This document shows, in pieces, positions 32,761-44,979 of a stretch of DNA of 64,000 nt; within the stretch, counting starts at the first letter, position 1, and every line of letters begins with the position of its first letter. Below the pieces are notes generated by a model. The model was not told the origin of the DNA. It saw only the letters and a list, made by a program, of their open reading frames with translations, and ran no database searches. Source of the stretch: Lepeophtheirus salmonis. Taxonomy: Eukaryota > Arthropoda > Copepoda > Siphonostomatoida > Caligidae. A program made the position numbers and the translations under genes. The stretch spans positions 13,828,805 through 13,892,804 of the forward strand of contig NC_052132.2 in the NCBI RefSeq assembly GCF_016086655.4. The letters run 5' to 3'.

Positions 32761-33584
32761 TATGCATCTTATCGTAAGGAATCTGTAGTCACAATACCTA
32801 TCTTTCACTGATTTTGAAGACAATCAACGAATAAATGTCGGATTTATTAAAGTTTACTTAAGTGTACCCTGTAAATATCTACATAAACTCCTTCAAGTTC
32901 ACTCATAGTTTCTTATTGTGCGAAGGAATCAAAATTCATACCAATGGCAGTGTAGCATGAATTCGCTCAAATGATCTTCCAGATCCAACTTTGTATTATT
33001 TATTTTATTTTTTGACTTTATGAACTGTGATAAATGATATAGGAAATTGCCTATTTCCTTGTTCAAGAGAAATTCAGTGAAAATAGTTATATGTATATAT
33101 ATATAAATGTAAATTGCTTTGAGTCGTTTGTACAATGTACATTAGAGCGGTTTGATTTTCCACCTTTTCCGAATTTCGATTACAGCTTTTATGGAAAAGT
33201 TGTCATATGGTATAAAAATTACTTATGACAATTTCATTGTCATATGATTTCATCTTTAGGTCGCACATCTAGATCAAATTATGAAAAAAGGCACAAATGT
33301 CTTTAAGTAGTTAATATAGAAACAAAGAAGACACTTTTAGTCGTTTTCCATTCAAATATTTTGATAGACTGTTTTATAATTTATATAACTCTATAATAAG
33401 GACGAGCATTGCACACGTGACTAAATTAAGTATTATTGTACTTACCTTCAAAGTCATGGACCAGTTCTTGCAGTAGTCCACTTGGAGTTGGGTACTTGGG
33501 GCTTGGGATCCTGATGATAGTGCTTCCACTCCTGACATTCTAATGTTGGAATAGATTAAAGATGGATCGAAGGAGAAACAAACA
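32761..33584. other. No recognised gene
   Basis: A patch at 33400-33425 (ACGAGCATTGCACACGTGAC) resembles 32552-32575 in family X, hinting at more repeat-derived sequence. No coding signal. Confidence 0.35.
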
Positions 33585-33655
33585 CTGCTCCAAGTGAATT
33601 AGACAAAAGAAAATAATGAATGACGTTGAGTTGGCCGGTTCGATCCCAGCCAGCC
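33585..33655 (+). ncRNA. tRNA-like A and B box pair (SINE head or tRNA relic)
   Basis: GGTTCGATCCC at 33637-33647 is a standard B box, with flanks that can pair as a T stem (GCCGG/CCAGC, one mismatch). TGCTCCAAGTGAATTAGAC at 33585-33603 resembles an A box at nearly the right distance. No acceptor or anticodon stem can be drawn with confidence, so it is not called a tRNA gene. A tRNA-derived SINE or decayed tRNA is possible. Confidence 0.25.
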
Positions 33656-33757
33656 ACTTTCACATAGTTATTACCTAACTGCATGTTTTATTCAATGCAA
33701 TGGATAAGAATTATGCCACAGTAACCAATAACTTTATTATTTAACTTTGGCCTATTG

Positions 33758-34080
33758 CAGTGGTTCTCTGTGGTACCCTTGGGGTACTTGAAGGAACTCC
33801 ATGCGGTACTACAGATGTTGAAAGAATATTTTACATGCGGTAAATTACTCAGGGGTGTCTGCAGGGAGTTTGCTGGAGGGGCAGTAGCCTCTCCATAAAT
33901 TAAGGATTTTTTACTCGAAAGTATAATATTTGAATTTTGTAGGGGAAAAAATTAGTATTTGAAATTTTATTTCATTTTCTGTGAATAGGCATGGATTTTT
34001 AATTGAATTTTTTTTCAAACTATTTTATAATTGAATTTTTTTTATAAATTACATCACTAATAAAAGGTTGAGAATCCCTG
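33758..34080 (+). mobile_element. hAT-like element with inverted ends, containing family W sequence
   Basis: The left end CAGTGGTTCTCTGTGG and the right end, read on the reverse strand as CAGGGATTCTCAACCTTTT, are hAT-type inverted repeats. The interior from 33848 is a family W copy (CAGGGGTGTCTGCAGGGAG head and A/T-rich blocks to about 34040). I could not match an 8-base target duplication. No transposase. Confidence 0.55.
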
Positions 34081-35944
34081 TTATAGTATATATTAATCAT
34101 TATATTAACATAACCTTCAAGAAATATTCGAGTCAATATTTCATACAAGGTTCGTGCACTGATGTGAGGCAAATTGAAATAAAATGATATGAAAAATGAA
34201 ATTTTTACCACATGAACCTTTCCCAAAAATAGCTGTTATCGAAATTCGAAAAAAGTTGATACACTAACCAACCTAATGTACATTGATGTAGGATGATAAG
34301 AAAATGAGAATGGGGTTCCTTGAAGCAGAAAGGAAAGTTAGATTGTTATGTAGAGAGGGAGAAGAAGAACAGAGGAACAAGTTGGGGGAAGGGGGGTCGT
34401 TCTTTATGAGATGGTTTCTAACCATTTTTTTTTACAACATTTATGCATTAGATATCATTCCATATTTTGTGTCCTATATTTTGTGTGCCTTTGTCTTTTG
34501 AAGGTCTTCTATGTATGCACGTGTGTTATGTATTTAATGAATGTAGAACAGGGGTAAGGCTACATATTCATAGTTTTATATTTTGGGAAGAAATACATAT
34601 TTCGTTGAAGGCAACCACCATGACTCTAGAATTCTAATGAGCAAATCACACAATGGTTAAGAAGGAAACTTCAATTACATTGTTAACTCTCCCGACACGG
34701 GTTATAATTTAGCTCTTGTTAGTTTGTAAGGCGTCAGGATTGCCACAAAAGTTCGATTTTGATCAAACTCAGTACGAAGATTATACGAGGGTTCTTTGAA
34801 AAGTTTCCGACCTCTACTTGAAGATAGGAGCACTCTATCCAGTATCTGTTGACAGTTACCCACCAAAGTTTCAGCCATTTTGGACGCACAGCCGTTACGT
34901 AAAAGTTGTTTGAGTGAGTTGATGGGAGTGTTTTTGTAAAAATTGGCAAAATTGAGTATATAACTGTCACTAAATACTAGCCGTTACTAAATGTAACCTT
35001 TAAATAGATTCAAACAATAGCAGGCATATAAAGACCTGTTGTGTTAAAATTTGACGCGTCTAAATCAATCCAACTCTGAATAATTGAGCCAACAACCAAA
35101 AGTGTATTTTGGCAGGCTACCTTTAGGTTGGAACCACCCTCGTAAATGGTCACAGCAAGAGGCCATTATATTTTTGAAAGGTCAAGGTAATACAAAAAAA
35201 TGCATTATTGACCATAACTTTGAAACAAATAGAGATGGATAACTCAATTTCATTTTAAGAGGAGTTTTTGCGCTTTGACAAGTGCTCATTCTATTTTCCA
35301 ATTGTAGTAGCCTTTGTAAACTATTTTTGAAAGGGTTCATAATTTTAATAAGTATAATGGACATGCGGTTGAGTGCACATTGCAAAACCTCTGTCTAAAA
35401 TTTAATTGAAGTAACTATCTCAATTTTTGCCAAAGTTATGATTGATTATCCATATTTTACATTTAGTGGTACCTTGACATTCGCATCAAAAGATTTAATG
35501 GCTTCTTAATGTGACCCTATTTAATCTTACTACTACCAAGTTTGATCAAAATCCATGTGTAACTTTTGGTGTAATCCACTTCCACAAGTTCTACTTCTTA
35601 GACCGAGCTAATAAAAAAATCTTCATATGTACAGACTTGTCCTTTTTTTTAAAAAATCCTTTCCAGAAGGACCGGAGGATATTATTATACTTTCATGAAA
35701 TGTTTGAGATTTTAGTCAATTTTCAGGATGTAAAAAGATATCAATGTTCATGGAAAAAAGGGATACCTCTTTTCGTAATTTAATATACAATAGGGATTTG
35801 CTGTAAGGAAAATAAAATAAAAGACAAGATTTTAAGGTCTTACACAGCTTTTTCAAAAAAAAATCATTTTAATATAGAGACTATTGGTACTTTCAATAGT
35901 GAATTACTTCGCTCTTGTTTCTGATCTTATTGTATATTTGTATA
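34081..35944. other. No recognised gene
   Basis: Frames of 65-90 codons (for example 34304-34501 and 35511-35783, both +) have no motifs or coding context. No clear repeat membership. Confidence 0.35.
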
Positions 35945-36733
35945 CAATGTTGTGCCCGATTCAGTTTTAGTGGTTCTATCAGTCCTGGTGTTGGTTCTTT
36001 CATTTCAACAGTTTCGGTCTCGGTTTAGTTTTATGGGTCTCAATTCCGCTCTATGGTCTCGGTTCTTCTTTATACATGATCCGTTTGGTAACAGGCATTG
36101 AAAACAAGGGTCGTTACTAGAAAATTCGAACCCAGGAAATGATATTCCAGACAAACAGGGCCGCAGCTACCTCATATACAGAGTGCGTAGTTCCCCATGT
36201 TCCAATAGGGGCCTGAAAACTCGTATAAAGAGGGCTTCAGTTTAAAATGCATTAGTGTATGGGGTGATTTCCATAGTGAAGTTTTGGAAATCCTGGATTA
36301 AGAGATATTATAGTTATAATATTATAGAGCCCTGACAAACTTAGTAGCGGACCTGGATCCATAATCTACCCCTCCTCTTCCTCTTGTATTTACACTGTCT
36401 GGTGTCCATAACCCCTTTTCCATATCTATTAGAAGCCCTTGGCTATTTCGAACTCGATTACAACTGTATAACCTTTGCGACGTAAAAAAATCATTGGAAA
36501 ACGCTTTGTACAATTGCATAAAAAAAGAAAACTCAGGAAATATACTTATTGATTAAAGTTAATTTTTTTTATAATACATATATTATTTTCTTTATATATT
36601 CTATATAGGAACAACCCCACAAGAACCGAGACCGATAAGAAATATCTCGGTTCCGCTCTCAGTTCGACTTTGTCGGTTCTGGTTCTAGCAGTTCAAGAGC
36701 CATAACCGCAAGACCACTAAGGGCTCAACCTTG
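35945..36733 (+). mobile_element. hAT-like element with GGTTC/CGGTTT-rich interior
   Basis: The left end CAATGTTGTGCCC, then TTAGTGGTTCTAT, is mirrored on the right, where the reverse strand reads CAAGGTTGAGCCCTTAGTGG. Inside each end lie runs of GGTCTCGGTTC-like motifs in opposite orientation (35990-36080 and 36617-36690). The flanking octamers TTTGTATA and CTGGTATG agree at five of eight positions, a weak hint of an old target duplication. No transposase frame. Confidence 0.5.
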
Positions 36734-36974
36734 CTGGTATGTGTCTACCGAATTCTGTATTTTGATGGACCATAGATAATTATTTTGATTTGTGATATCT
36801 TCATAACGATTATGCGGGTTTTTAGGAGAGGGATAATTATAGACTAAAATTTTATTAATGTTATTATTTTTTCCCGTGATCCTTCCTCCTTCATTCAATG
36901 CCTGTTATTTGTACACATACAATGATAACCTCCATATATTTTTTTAAATATCACTGGTTGATAATGCATAGCCT

Positions 36975-37165
36975 AAGCATTTTCGATATTTTAAAAAGAA
37001 AGAAACTGAAAATCAAGATAGTAACCCTGACAATTTGAATGATGTTTTGGAGGAAAGGAGATTAAGCTTAATGTCATTTCATTATATTAGCACTATGTAT
37101 GCAGCCAAGACGTCAGGGTGAGGAAGGAAATAAACACAGGCATACGAGTAGAAGTAATTACTCCG
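36975..37165 (+). repeat. Dispersed repeat family U, short copy
   Basis: Contains ACCCTGACAATTTGAATGAT followed by GTTTTGGAGGAAAGGAG, AATGTCATTTCATTATATTA and a GGAAATAAACA block, matching the core of the 51.5 kb copy. Confidence 0.45.
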
Positions 37166-39008
37166 TTGATGATTGGAGTCTTTTACTAATTTTAATAGAT
37201 TTGGGAATGATGATTAAATCTGTTGATTCGATAGATATTTGCAGATACTGAAAGAAACACAAACAGCTTGGTAACTATATAAATATATATATGAATAGTA
37301 ATAAGTTCTCTCAGATCTGGAGAGTACATTTAAAAATAATTGAATGAAAAACACAAGAATTTAGAATATAGTCAATATTTTGCAGTTTTAATAAAATAAT
37401 ATTTCAATTATGTTTATAAATATAAATCAGTAGGAGGAACATTTTTATTTTTTTTTGAGGGACAGGGGGCGGGGGCCCTACCACGTAGTGCTCCCTTAGT
37501 TACGGTACTGTAATGTTATATATACCAGCTATGAATTGTTAAAATATTGCATTTTTTTCATTGCAAAACGAACTTTCAATTCTTCATCTCATTTTTTGGT
37601 TGCAATTTCTACCATTTGCTTATAAAAGTTACAATATATACACAATAATAATGCAAAACTTGTTTGTCTAGTTATGGATGACTCATTTTTGAGGGTGCGC
37701 TTAATATCTTAGAACAATATGACTACTTGATCTTAGAGTTAACAATGTAGCAACGAGTGTGTGTAGGCAAAGCTCAGCATGCCAGATTAAATAAGTAAAG
37801 AAAAGGGAGTACATATTTATGTTATTATACAAAAAAAAACTATATTATTTTCCTTAACTTCTTAGATTTTGCAAGTACCAAGAAAAAATTGGTAGGTCTG
37901 TGATCCTGTTTACAATGGCAATAAAAGCCTTTTTTTAATTAGTACAAAAAAGCATTTGCTATTTTCTTCACGAATTTCAATTTGGCAATTTTTTGACAAA
38001 TTAAACAGATGGATTTATCATCTATTCATGCTCATATGTTGTTATGTTGTTTGAAGTTTATAATAAAACTTTTTTTTAAATTCCTATTAATACATATATT
38101 ATAATGCTTCCCGGTGCCGAAGGCGTCTAAGCATAAGAAAAAAAAATATTCACCATTGTCCATGTAATTGTCTGCTCCCTCCGTGTCCCGAGCAAACAAG
38201 GCAACCTTTTGTTGGTAATATATCAATAAAGGGTTTTCACGTGATGTCGTCATTTTAAAATTTGGCTATTTTGGGAGAGGAAAAAAAAACTAAATTTTAT
38301 AAGAATATAAATATTTATCTTGTTACATCGTTATACGTTCAAATTACATAGTATATTCAATAAAGCGTTTTCACCACCAATTAGACTGCATGATAATTAA
38401 AAGCAATGCCGTTATGGGACTTTTAAGTTCTAGTTAATATTTTTTGTCAATAAAATTTACAAATTATTTACACTCTTTTAAACGGCTTTAAAATATTAAA
38501 AAAATATATTACCGGCATTGAATACTATGATAAATAGTGATATTTGAATTAAATCAAAGTAATATGTAGGAAAAATCCCAATTAAATACTTGAATTTGTA
38601 TAACTAATTTTGTCTTGTATGAATTAGGTACCCTGACAAGTAGGATTATTAGAGTAAATTATCTTACTATTTCAATTTTTATAGTTAATTATAGTCCATA
38701 CTATAGAAATAATGTTGTATAACGATGTAATAACATACTTTTATACTTATGAGGGTCTGATATATAATAAAGCTAGGTATTGAAGAGATATATTTTTGAT
38801 AGAGGGTTTAAGACCTTTTATACTTTGGTTTCTCTATAACAGATCATGTAATTCAATATTTTCCTTAATATTAGTTGAATCAGTTTGTTATGAAACTAAG
38901 TTGTTTAGGGACACAAAATGGTCGACATTAATAATGTTGACGTCATATAGAAACTGAAAAATTTAATGTAGCATCTATATGAATTATGACCTTTGCATGG
39001 ATTATACC
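37166..39008. other. No recognised gene
   Basis: A/T-rich. A 73-codon frame at 38032-38253 (-) is unremarkable. Confidence 0.35.
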
Positions 39009-39640
39009 TACAGAGTTGATCTTTTCTGGTGGTACACATTATTTTCAATTTTCAAGAGTAAAATTGAAACAAGAGGTTTTGTGAGTACATTTATTCAAAC
39101 AAAATCATCTAAAAATAGTTTTCAGCACAACTTTTGTTCAATATGTAAGCCTTCAGCTCTAATAATTGCCTCAAAACGAGGCCTAAATCCCTTGCAGGGC
39201 TTGACTATCTTGTCAGTCTCCAGCTTGGTTCCTCTCCCCTAGACGCACTGAGATATAGTATTATGAGGGGTTCGTGTCTGAAGAGGACGGCGGCGATATA
39301 TTGAGGTCCCAAAATTCTGGAAAGTTGTCTCTCAGGAAGGCCTGGATCCTTGCAGCACGACCACAAGGAGCTCCCTATTGAGTGAAAGTAAAGAAATCAA
39401 ATAAGTTTTATCTATCCCAAGGGAGCACTTTCTTATCCAGAAGTTCAATGTAAGCATCTGCATTGAGCCACTCCTTCCTCTCCACAAAAAGGGTAGGGCA
39501 GACTTCACCTGTGCTGCCTGAAGCGCACAAGACTATTGTTTCGGATGGATTTTTTGTTCTGAAGACATCCTTGGATTTCTCCAAGGGGGACATGAGGCCT
39601 GAGAGGAGCTTCAAATCATTCATTTTTCATTGATAACAAT
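39009..39640 (-). pseudogene. Tc1/mariner-type transposase C-terminal half (family D)
   Basis: Minus strand. The frame 39623-39408 reads SETIVLCASGSTGEVCPTLF, then VERKEWLNADAYIELLDKKV, just before the second catalytic motif. After frameshifts come FWDLNISPPSSSDTNPS and FEAIIRAEGLHIE. About 30 residues between the PSSSDTNP motif and the C-terminal end, present at 24.2 kb, are deleted here. The inverted end TACAGAGTTGATCTT starts at 39009. The N-terminal half is missing. Confidence 0.75.
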
Positions 39641-39676
39641 ATTTCCAATGTCGATTGGAGAAGATTTCTCTAAAAA

Positions 39677-40090
39677 TCTATAAATTTTCTGGGAAGCAAT
39701 TACGCAAATATATTTATAAAATGATTTCAGGTAATAGATCATACGTTTTGGAAGAGCATAAGGGGGGAAAAAAGGACTCGAAAGCGCACTTTGAAAATTA
39801 TTTGGAATTATAAAAGTTACTATTTGTGAGAATTTTAGGGAAGCAATTGATCAGAACTGGTTAATTCCAGTTTTATGAAATTCTGTCAGGTGATAAATGA
39901 TATCTTTTCAAAGGGCATAAACAAAACAAAAAGTATCTGTAAATCATTTGGAATTAAAAAAATTCTATTGTTAAGACCATAAAATCTATAAATTTTCTTC
40001 AAGCAATTGCGCAAATATGTGAGGCCATCACAAGATATCAACTCCTAAAAAATATGTGAAAATGAGATAAACAGCTTTTTGTAGTTCTAC
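39677..40090 (+). repeat. Diverged tandem repeat, about 150-160-base unit
   Basis: Blocks AATTTTCTGGGAAGCAATTA, AATTTTAGGGAAGCAATTGA and AATTTTCTTCAAGCAATTGC lie at about 39684, 39832 and 39992. Between them ATTTGGAATTA-AAAAATT-type blocks and AGGTGATAAATGATA-type blocks recur. About two and a half units; non-coding. Confidence 0.55.
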
Positions 40091-40442
40091 CTATTTTTGT
40101 TTCATGAGAAAAGAAAAGACCCGGAAATTTTATCACTTATAGATTGAAGTTCCAAAAAATGGAGAAAACCCGTTTTGCTTATAATCTCTAATTTAATTTG
40201 AATACATTTTTTTAAAAAGTATAATAATACTTCAGAAGAACCACAAAAGCCTCTTAAAGATGGCACAGCATTAAATTAGATTATAAGGATGAGTCGAAAT
40301 GGATGTCGGTATGATTAGGTTCTTAACCGGCTGATCTAGAAAGATTATTATTCTTTTCAATCTCACGACGCCATTGTTGTTATAATATTGATATAAATTA
40401 ATATATGTTTTCATAATTAATTCCCCAATTTGTTCCTAATCT

Positions 40443-42312
40443 ATTGACGATATCTTTGATATCCGAACTTTGGAGCATGTAGACGTCACATTTCGTTATG
40501 TGAATGTAGAAGAAGGACATTTACAGTTGAAATGTCCCTCGAAAATGGTTATTCCTCTTCTATAGGACAATTGGATCCATTAGAAAAGATAACACCTTCT
40601 TCTAATTAGTCTGATTACTAATTTGTTTCTTTTCAGTTAAATCATTGCTCAGAAATGTCTTCTATTTCTTCATTGAGTCATGAAGACTAAATGTTTTGAC
40701 ATTTCGATGGCATAGATAGGAACGATCAAAATTCATTGGAAGACATTCTGTCCCGAATTCGGTACCTATTTTGGGTCGGCAAAGCGGTGTTTGTCATATT
40801 TGGTATTATCATTCTCAAGAATTGTCCTCATTATTAAGAGAATCTATACAATAAAATACTTTGGTTGATTGGATTTAAATATTAACGACAGCATTAATGG
40901 ACACATGCACCGTGTCCAAAGAGAAACGCAGAGATTATAATATACGGGTTGAATACGTAAAAAAATCATCAAGAATTTGTTACGTTATTGACTGTCGACT
41001 TTTCTTAAGCTAAATAAATCCCTTCTCGTCAATTCAAAGAGAAAAAACAAATTTCATTTATCTATATAAAGTAAATCTCTTGCTATTGGGAATAAAGGAT
41101 TAGGAACATATTTTTGATGAGGCTGAACAGGTTCATATTTATATGTAATGCTTCAGTCTTTGTAATCTGGTTCTAAAATAATTTTAGGAAACTATTAAGA
41201 AAGGCTTAAGTTGTGTGACATCTCTGTTATATCATGAATTGCAGCGTATTAGTGGTGCGTCTTAAAATTCAATGTGATAATTTTGGGTAAGAAACTTAGA
41301 ATCAGATGGAAAGTTCTTCTTCTTTTAACAATTAATTTTCTTTACGGTGTCCATAATAAAAATTATATCCTTACGACTTTTGTAGCATACATTGTTATTC
41401 GTGGTGCATTTGATAAAGTTTCTATACACTTTCTTCCTAAAAATTATTCAATTTTTTCGCCACACCGCAGCTTCTGAATAATTTCCAAATCTTATTATAA
41501 TCAACAAAAAATTGAATGTATGGAAGATTTAGTAGAAATTATTGTCCATCTACTAAATTCAATGTTGTATCCTCGTAGAAGAGTGATATTTTTTGACAGG
41601 TATTAATGTCCTCTAAAATGAATAAAGAACTATCAAATATTCACCTTGAAATCTAATTTTCCAGGAGTTGTACACGTAGAAGAATGGTCTGACAGTTTAC
41701 AAACTCTTTCTGTGAACTTACTATAACATGGTATTTTTTCCAGTCAATTGCCTCTCTCAATTCCTGAAGAGTATATTCTAAAGAAAAAAAACTTATCGGA
41801 GGGAAAAAATGGAATATCTTAGGAAGAATGTTGTTCCTTACTTTCTTGTGATGAAAAGAAACAACTTTTTTTTAAGTTTAAAAAAAAATTAACGACCTTA
41901 TCCAAACAAAGAATTAATAAATATTCCTTTCCCTCAACATAACGATTTCTTGTCTACGTTCACTTCTTCTCCTACATCCGTCACTTTATCCAAATATTCT
42001 TCATCATTTTTATCTTTACCATTTAATTATTTGTGAGAAGATACTTCTTCAACAAAATCAGATAATTTATTACATGATATACTCAACATTAAGTTGTTTA
42101 CTTTTATTAATTTCTAACCCACCCCTTTTCTAATATCAGACTCAGCATGCTATTTTGATTGTACAAGAAACTTGTCAAACCATTTTGATCCAGAACGAGG
42201 ACTCGCACATAAAATGCAAATGATGTGTTTAAACGCATGGTTAACGAAAGAAAATGTGTTTTCATGGAAAGGGTGTGATTTGCAGAGTCAATATTTGAAG
42301 AAGGAGATTTAA
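40443..42312 (+). pseudogene. Possible decayed protein-coding region, family unknown
   Basis: Several plus-strand frames carry long, mixed-composition peptides with few stops. Examples: LEHVDVTFRYVNVEEGHLQL (40443-40562); SLEDILSRIRYLFWVGKAVF with a hydrophobic stretch (40700-40834); TVSKEKRRDYNIRVEYVKKS (40879-41010); MEDLVEIIVHLLNSMLYPRR and HVEEWSDSLQTLSVNLL (one frame from 41274 to 41942, 223 codons with six stops); and DSACYFDCTRNLSNHFDPER to the stop at 42310 (frame from about 41893, three stops). In sequence this A/T-rich I would expect many more stops, though the 41010-41277 part is not stop-poor. It could be one degraded gene, several exons, or chance. I do not recognise the family and see no inverted ends. 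Confidence 0.3.
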
Positions 42313-42944
42313 AAATGTGGAACTTGTAAGCATTGTAGGAAAAAATATCTTTAAAAAACTTGATAAAGATTTATATGTACAAAATAAAACTGATAACCTC
42401 TACATGGAATTAATGTACACATTATGTAAATATGTTTTGTTTCTTATGAAACGAAATTTTTAATAATTCGACATTTGTAAACATTTTTAGGGAATTACTT
42501 GGACATTTCGAATTTTCAACAAATGACATTTATCCTCCATATGAGTGTGTCCGTGTTTTTATCTTCATCTAAGTGTTCTGCATATGTCATTTCTAGCTTA
42601 GTTAAAAAATAGTAACAATTTTTTCATGATTGTGTTCCACGATATTGCTTTATATGAAGTATTTTAGAATATTGAGATTCTGTGTACGCTATTTCCATTT
42701 TTTTATTCATAAATACATGAAAAATTACAAGTAAATTTTCTTTTAACAATTCATTGGATCCTTATTAACTCATTAATACCATAGTTGATTGATTTTTGTT
42801 AAATTTATTTTAATTTTATTATTTTTAATAACAAACTTGCAGCCAATAAGGGGCATCATGCCCAATTCCCACATACCAATTATTTGCAATCCTTTATTAA
42901 TTTTGAAAAACGTATTGATTTTATTTTCCCACATATAATTCACT
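42313..42944. other. No recognised gene
   Basis: A/T-rich; a 67-codon frame at 42773-42976 (-) overlaps the following repeat and is not called. Confidence 0.35.
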
Positions 42945-43250
42945 AACAGACCCACATCAGATTCAATAGCAGACAATTAGGATTTTATACAAATAATTTG
43001 CTAATGTTTAATTAAAATATGCAAATTTAGTTAAATGTATCCAGAAAAATTATATGAACTGAACCCTTTCCCAGATAAGAATGGACTCACATTTCTATTC
43101 AAACAAACCCATATCAGAGTCAATAGCGGCTAATTAAGATTTTATACAAATATTTAATTAAAATATTCGAATTAAGTCCATTGAACCCAGAAAAATTAAA
43201 TGAACTGGAATCTTCCCCAGATAAGAGTGGACTCACATTTTTATTCAAAC
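42945..43250 (+). repeat. Tandem repeat, two units of about 157 bases
   Basis: CCCACATCAGATTCAATAGC at 42951 and CCCATATCAGAGTCAATAGC at 43108 start similar units. Both contain GATTTTATACAAAT, then CCCAGATAAGARTGGACTCA near the end. Confidence 0.8.
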
Positions 43251-43394
43251 AAATAATAAATTACAATAATAAAGTAAAATAATTCATTTGCCTATATATT
43301 TGCAAAAATTATTTAATTAAATAATTTTTATCCTTATAATATTTTTTATATAGTATAAATATTAAAATTATGACCTTTTTGTAACCTTCATTAT

Positions 43395-43990
43395 CAAACT
43401 TAACACTGCCTCTACTGCTAACATTTTGAGCTCGTTAATATGTCGATTTCTATCATTCCCTATCAACATCCTTGCTAAAAGGAGCCGTCTGAGAAATATA
43501 TACCATAGCCTGATAAGGAAGCGTTAGTAAAAACTTCTAACGTTGGATTGGATTGTACTCTCTTTACCATTGCTCAAGCAACTCTCAGTTCTTCCCAACA
43601 TAATAGATCTTTTCTTGCTCTCGGGAGAGATTAGTATTTCCCAATTAAAAAGGTCATTTAAATTCCCGTGTTCTAAATTCAATTGAAGATTTCTTTAAAA
43701 AAGTGGGCAAACTCAAAGGGCGGCCTCATACTTTCAATTAAACCAGATATTTGTTGAAGGTATTGGATTGACAGCCCCCGCATACGGAAAAATTTAGCTG
43801 CAAGATCTCGGATCTTTTGCGCTTTCTCCTCAGGAAGAGTAATTGTCATGGATACAGAGGTCCATAACAATCCTAGATGAATAAATGGAGTCCTTGGAAT
43901 CCAAGAACTCTTTTTCAAATGAACCTTGAAACCAGGTTGTGTATAACAGCGAGGCTAAACACGAGGAGAGTGAGGTGTGAACAAAGGCAT
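43395..43990 (-). pseudogene. DIRS-like retrotransposon RT and RNase H fragment
   Basis: Minus strand. The frame above 43679 reads KVHLKKSSWIPRTPFIHLGL, then SVSMTITLPEEKAQKIRDLA and SIQYLQQISGLIESMRPPFE. This is the end of a reverse transcriptase of the DIRS type, whose 'ILxSxMTIxLPxEK' and 'SIRxLAxxxGxL' blocks I recognise. After a frameshift TLEVFTNASLSGYGIYFSDG (about 43540) and RHINELKMLAVEAVLSL (about 43430) follow, the start of an RNase H domain in which the first acidic residue of the usual 'TDAS' is replaced by Asn. Neither the RT core nor a tyrosine recombinase is visible, and no terminal repeats are seen. Confidence 0.7.
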
Positions 43991-44979
43991 TGGCCACAAA
44001 AATTAAGTCATTTTTTTTATAAAGATGCTCAGAATGATCTAGAAAATGTTTTATTATATTCGTCTTCAGATATGAAGTGCATTCAGAATAAATATGGTAG
44101 CTATATTCATAACAGCAAATTCAGAAATGGCACGTCTGAAAACTTAACGACACTTTTTACTTTTTTTTTTTTTTTATATTTTAGAATAATAATAGAATCT
44201 CATTTTTATTGTAAAAAATATCATTTCAATATAAAGAAGCTTATCAAATTTATTCTTTTACCAAAAATATATAAGAAAACTTATAAAAAAAAAAATTAAC
44301 TTCATCTTAAAAACTGTAAGTGCTAGAAGAAATATAAAGATAGATTTGGAATAGGCGTCAAAAATTCTGCAAGATACACTCAAAATTATTTCTGATGAAA
44401 ACTCTATGTTGACTTGAGTTATTATTTGACACAAAAACTACCAAATTCCCATCATTTGCAAACTGTTATATAAGTTGAAATTGGGTCACATTAAAAAAAA
44501 TATATATTTTAGTATTATGACGCTACTTAATAATAATTTTTAATCATAAAATTATGTCAAATGACTTAAGTATAAATGTAAATATATTATGTCCATCAAA
44601 TTCTAGCAATCGGAATGTGAATGAATAATCACAAATAATGTATAGTGAACGACATATAATTCTTAACAAATAATCGTATTATACTATGTATAATTATTCA
44701 AAAGATCTAATTAATTTACAATTTATAGATCATAAATCATAGGGGATTTGACAAGGAACCCCCTATGACAGAAGTAGGATGACATAATTGAAAAGCTAAC
44801 TTTTAAACGTAAAGTTAGCACTCCATGATAAAGATACAACAAAATTTAAATTTAACAATTTGTCGGAGGTCCTTATACAGCAAGGTCAAGTCGAGTCTTA
44901 AGTCTTTCATCACATGTCCAAGTCCAATTCAAATCCTATGATTTCTTTTGAAAGCAATTCAATTTTTATAATGATAATG
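43991..44979. other. No recognised gene
   Basis: Includes T and A tracts. The 140-codon frame at 43877-44299 (+) lies antisense to the DIRS-like fragment and then runs through low-complexity A/T sequence; not a gene. Confidence 0.4.

Noticed and set aside
39677..40090. CRISPR-like array
   Set aside because: Units are diverged and about 150 bases long with no short identical repeats and spacers; the sequence is eukaryotic.
43877..44299. 140-codon open frame, plus strand, the longest in the window
   Set aside because: The start is antisense to the DIRS-like RT and the rest is A/T-rich low-complexity sequence (poly-F, poly-K).
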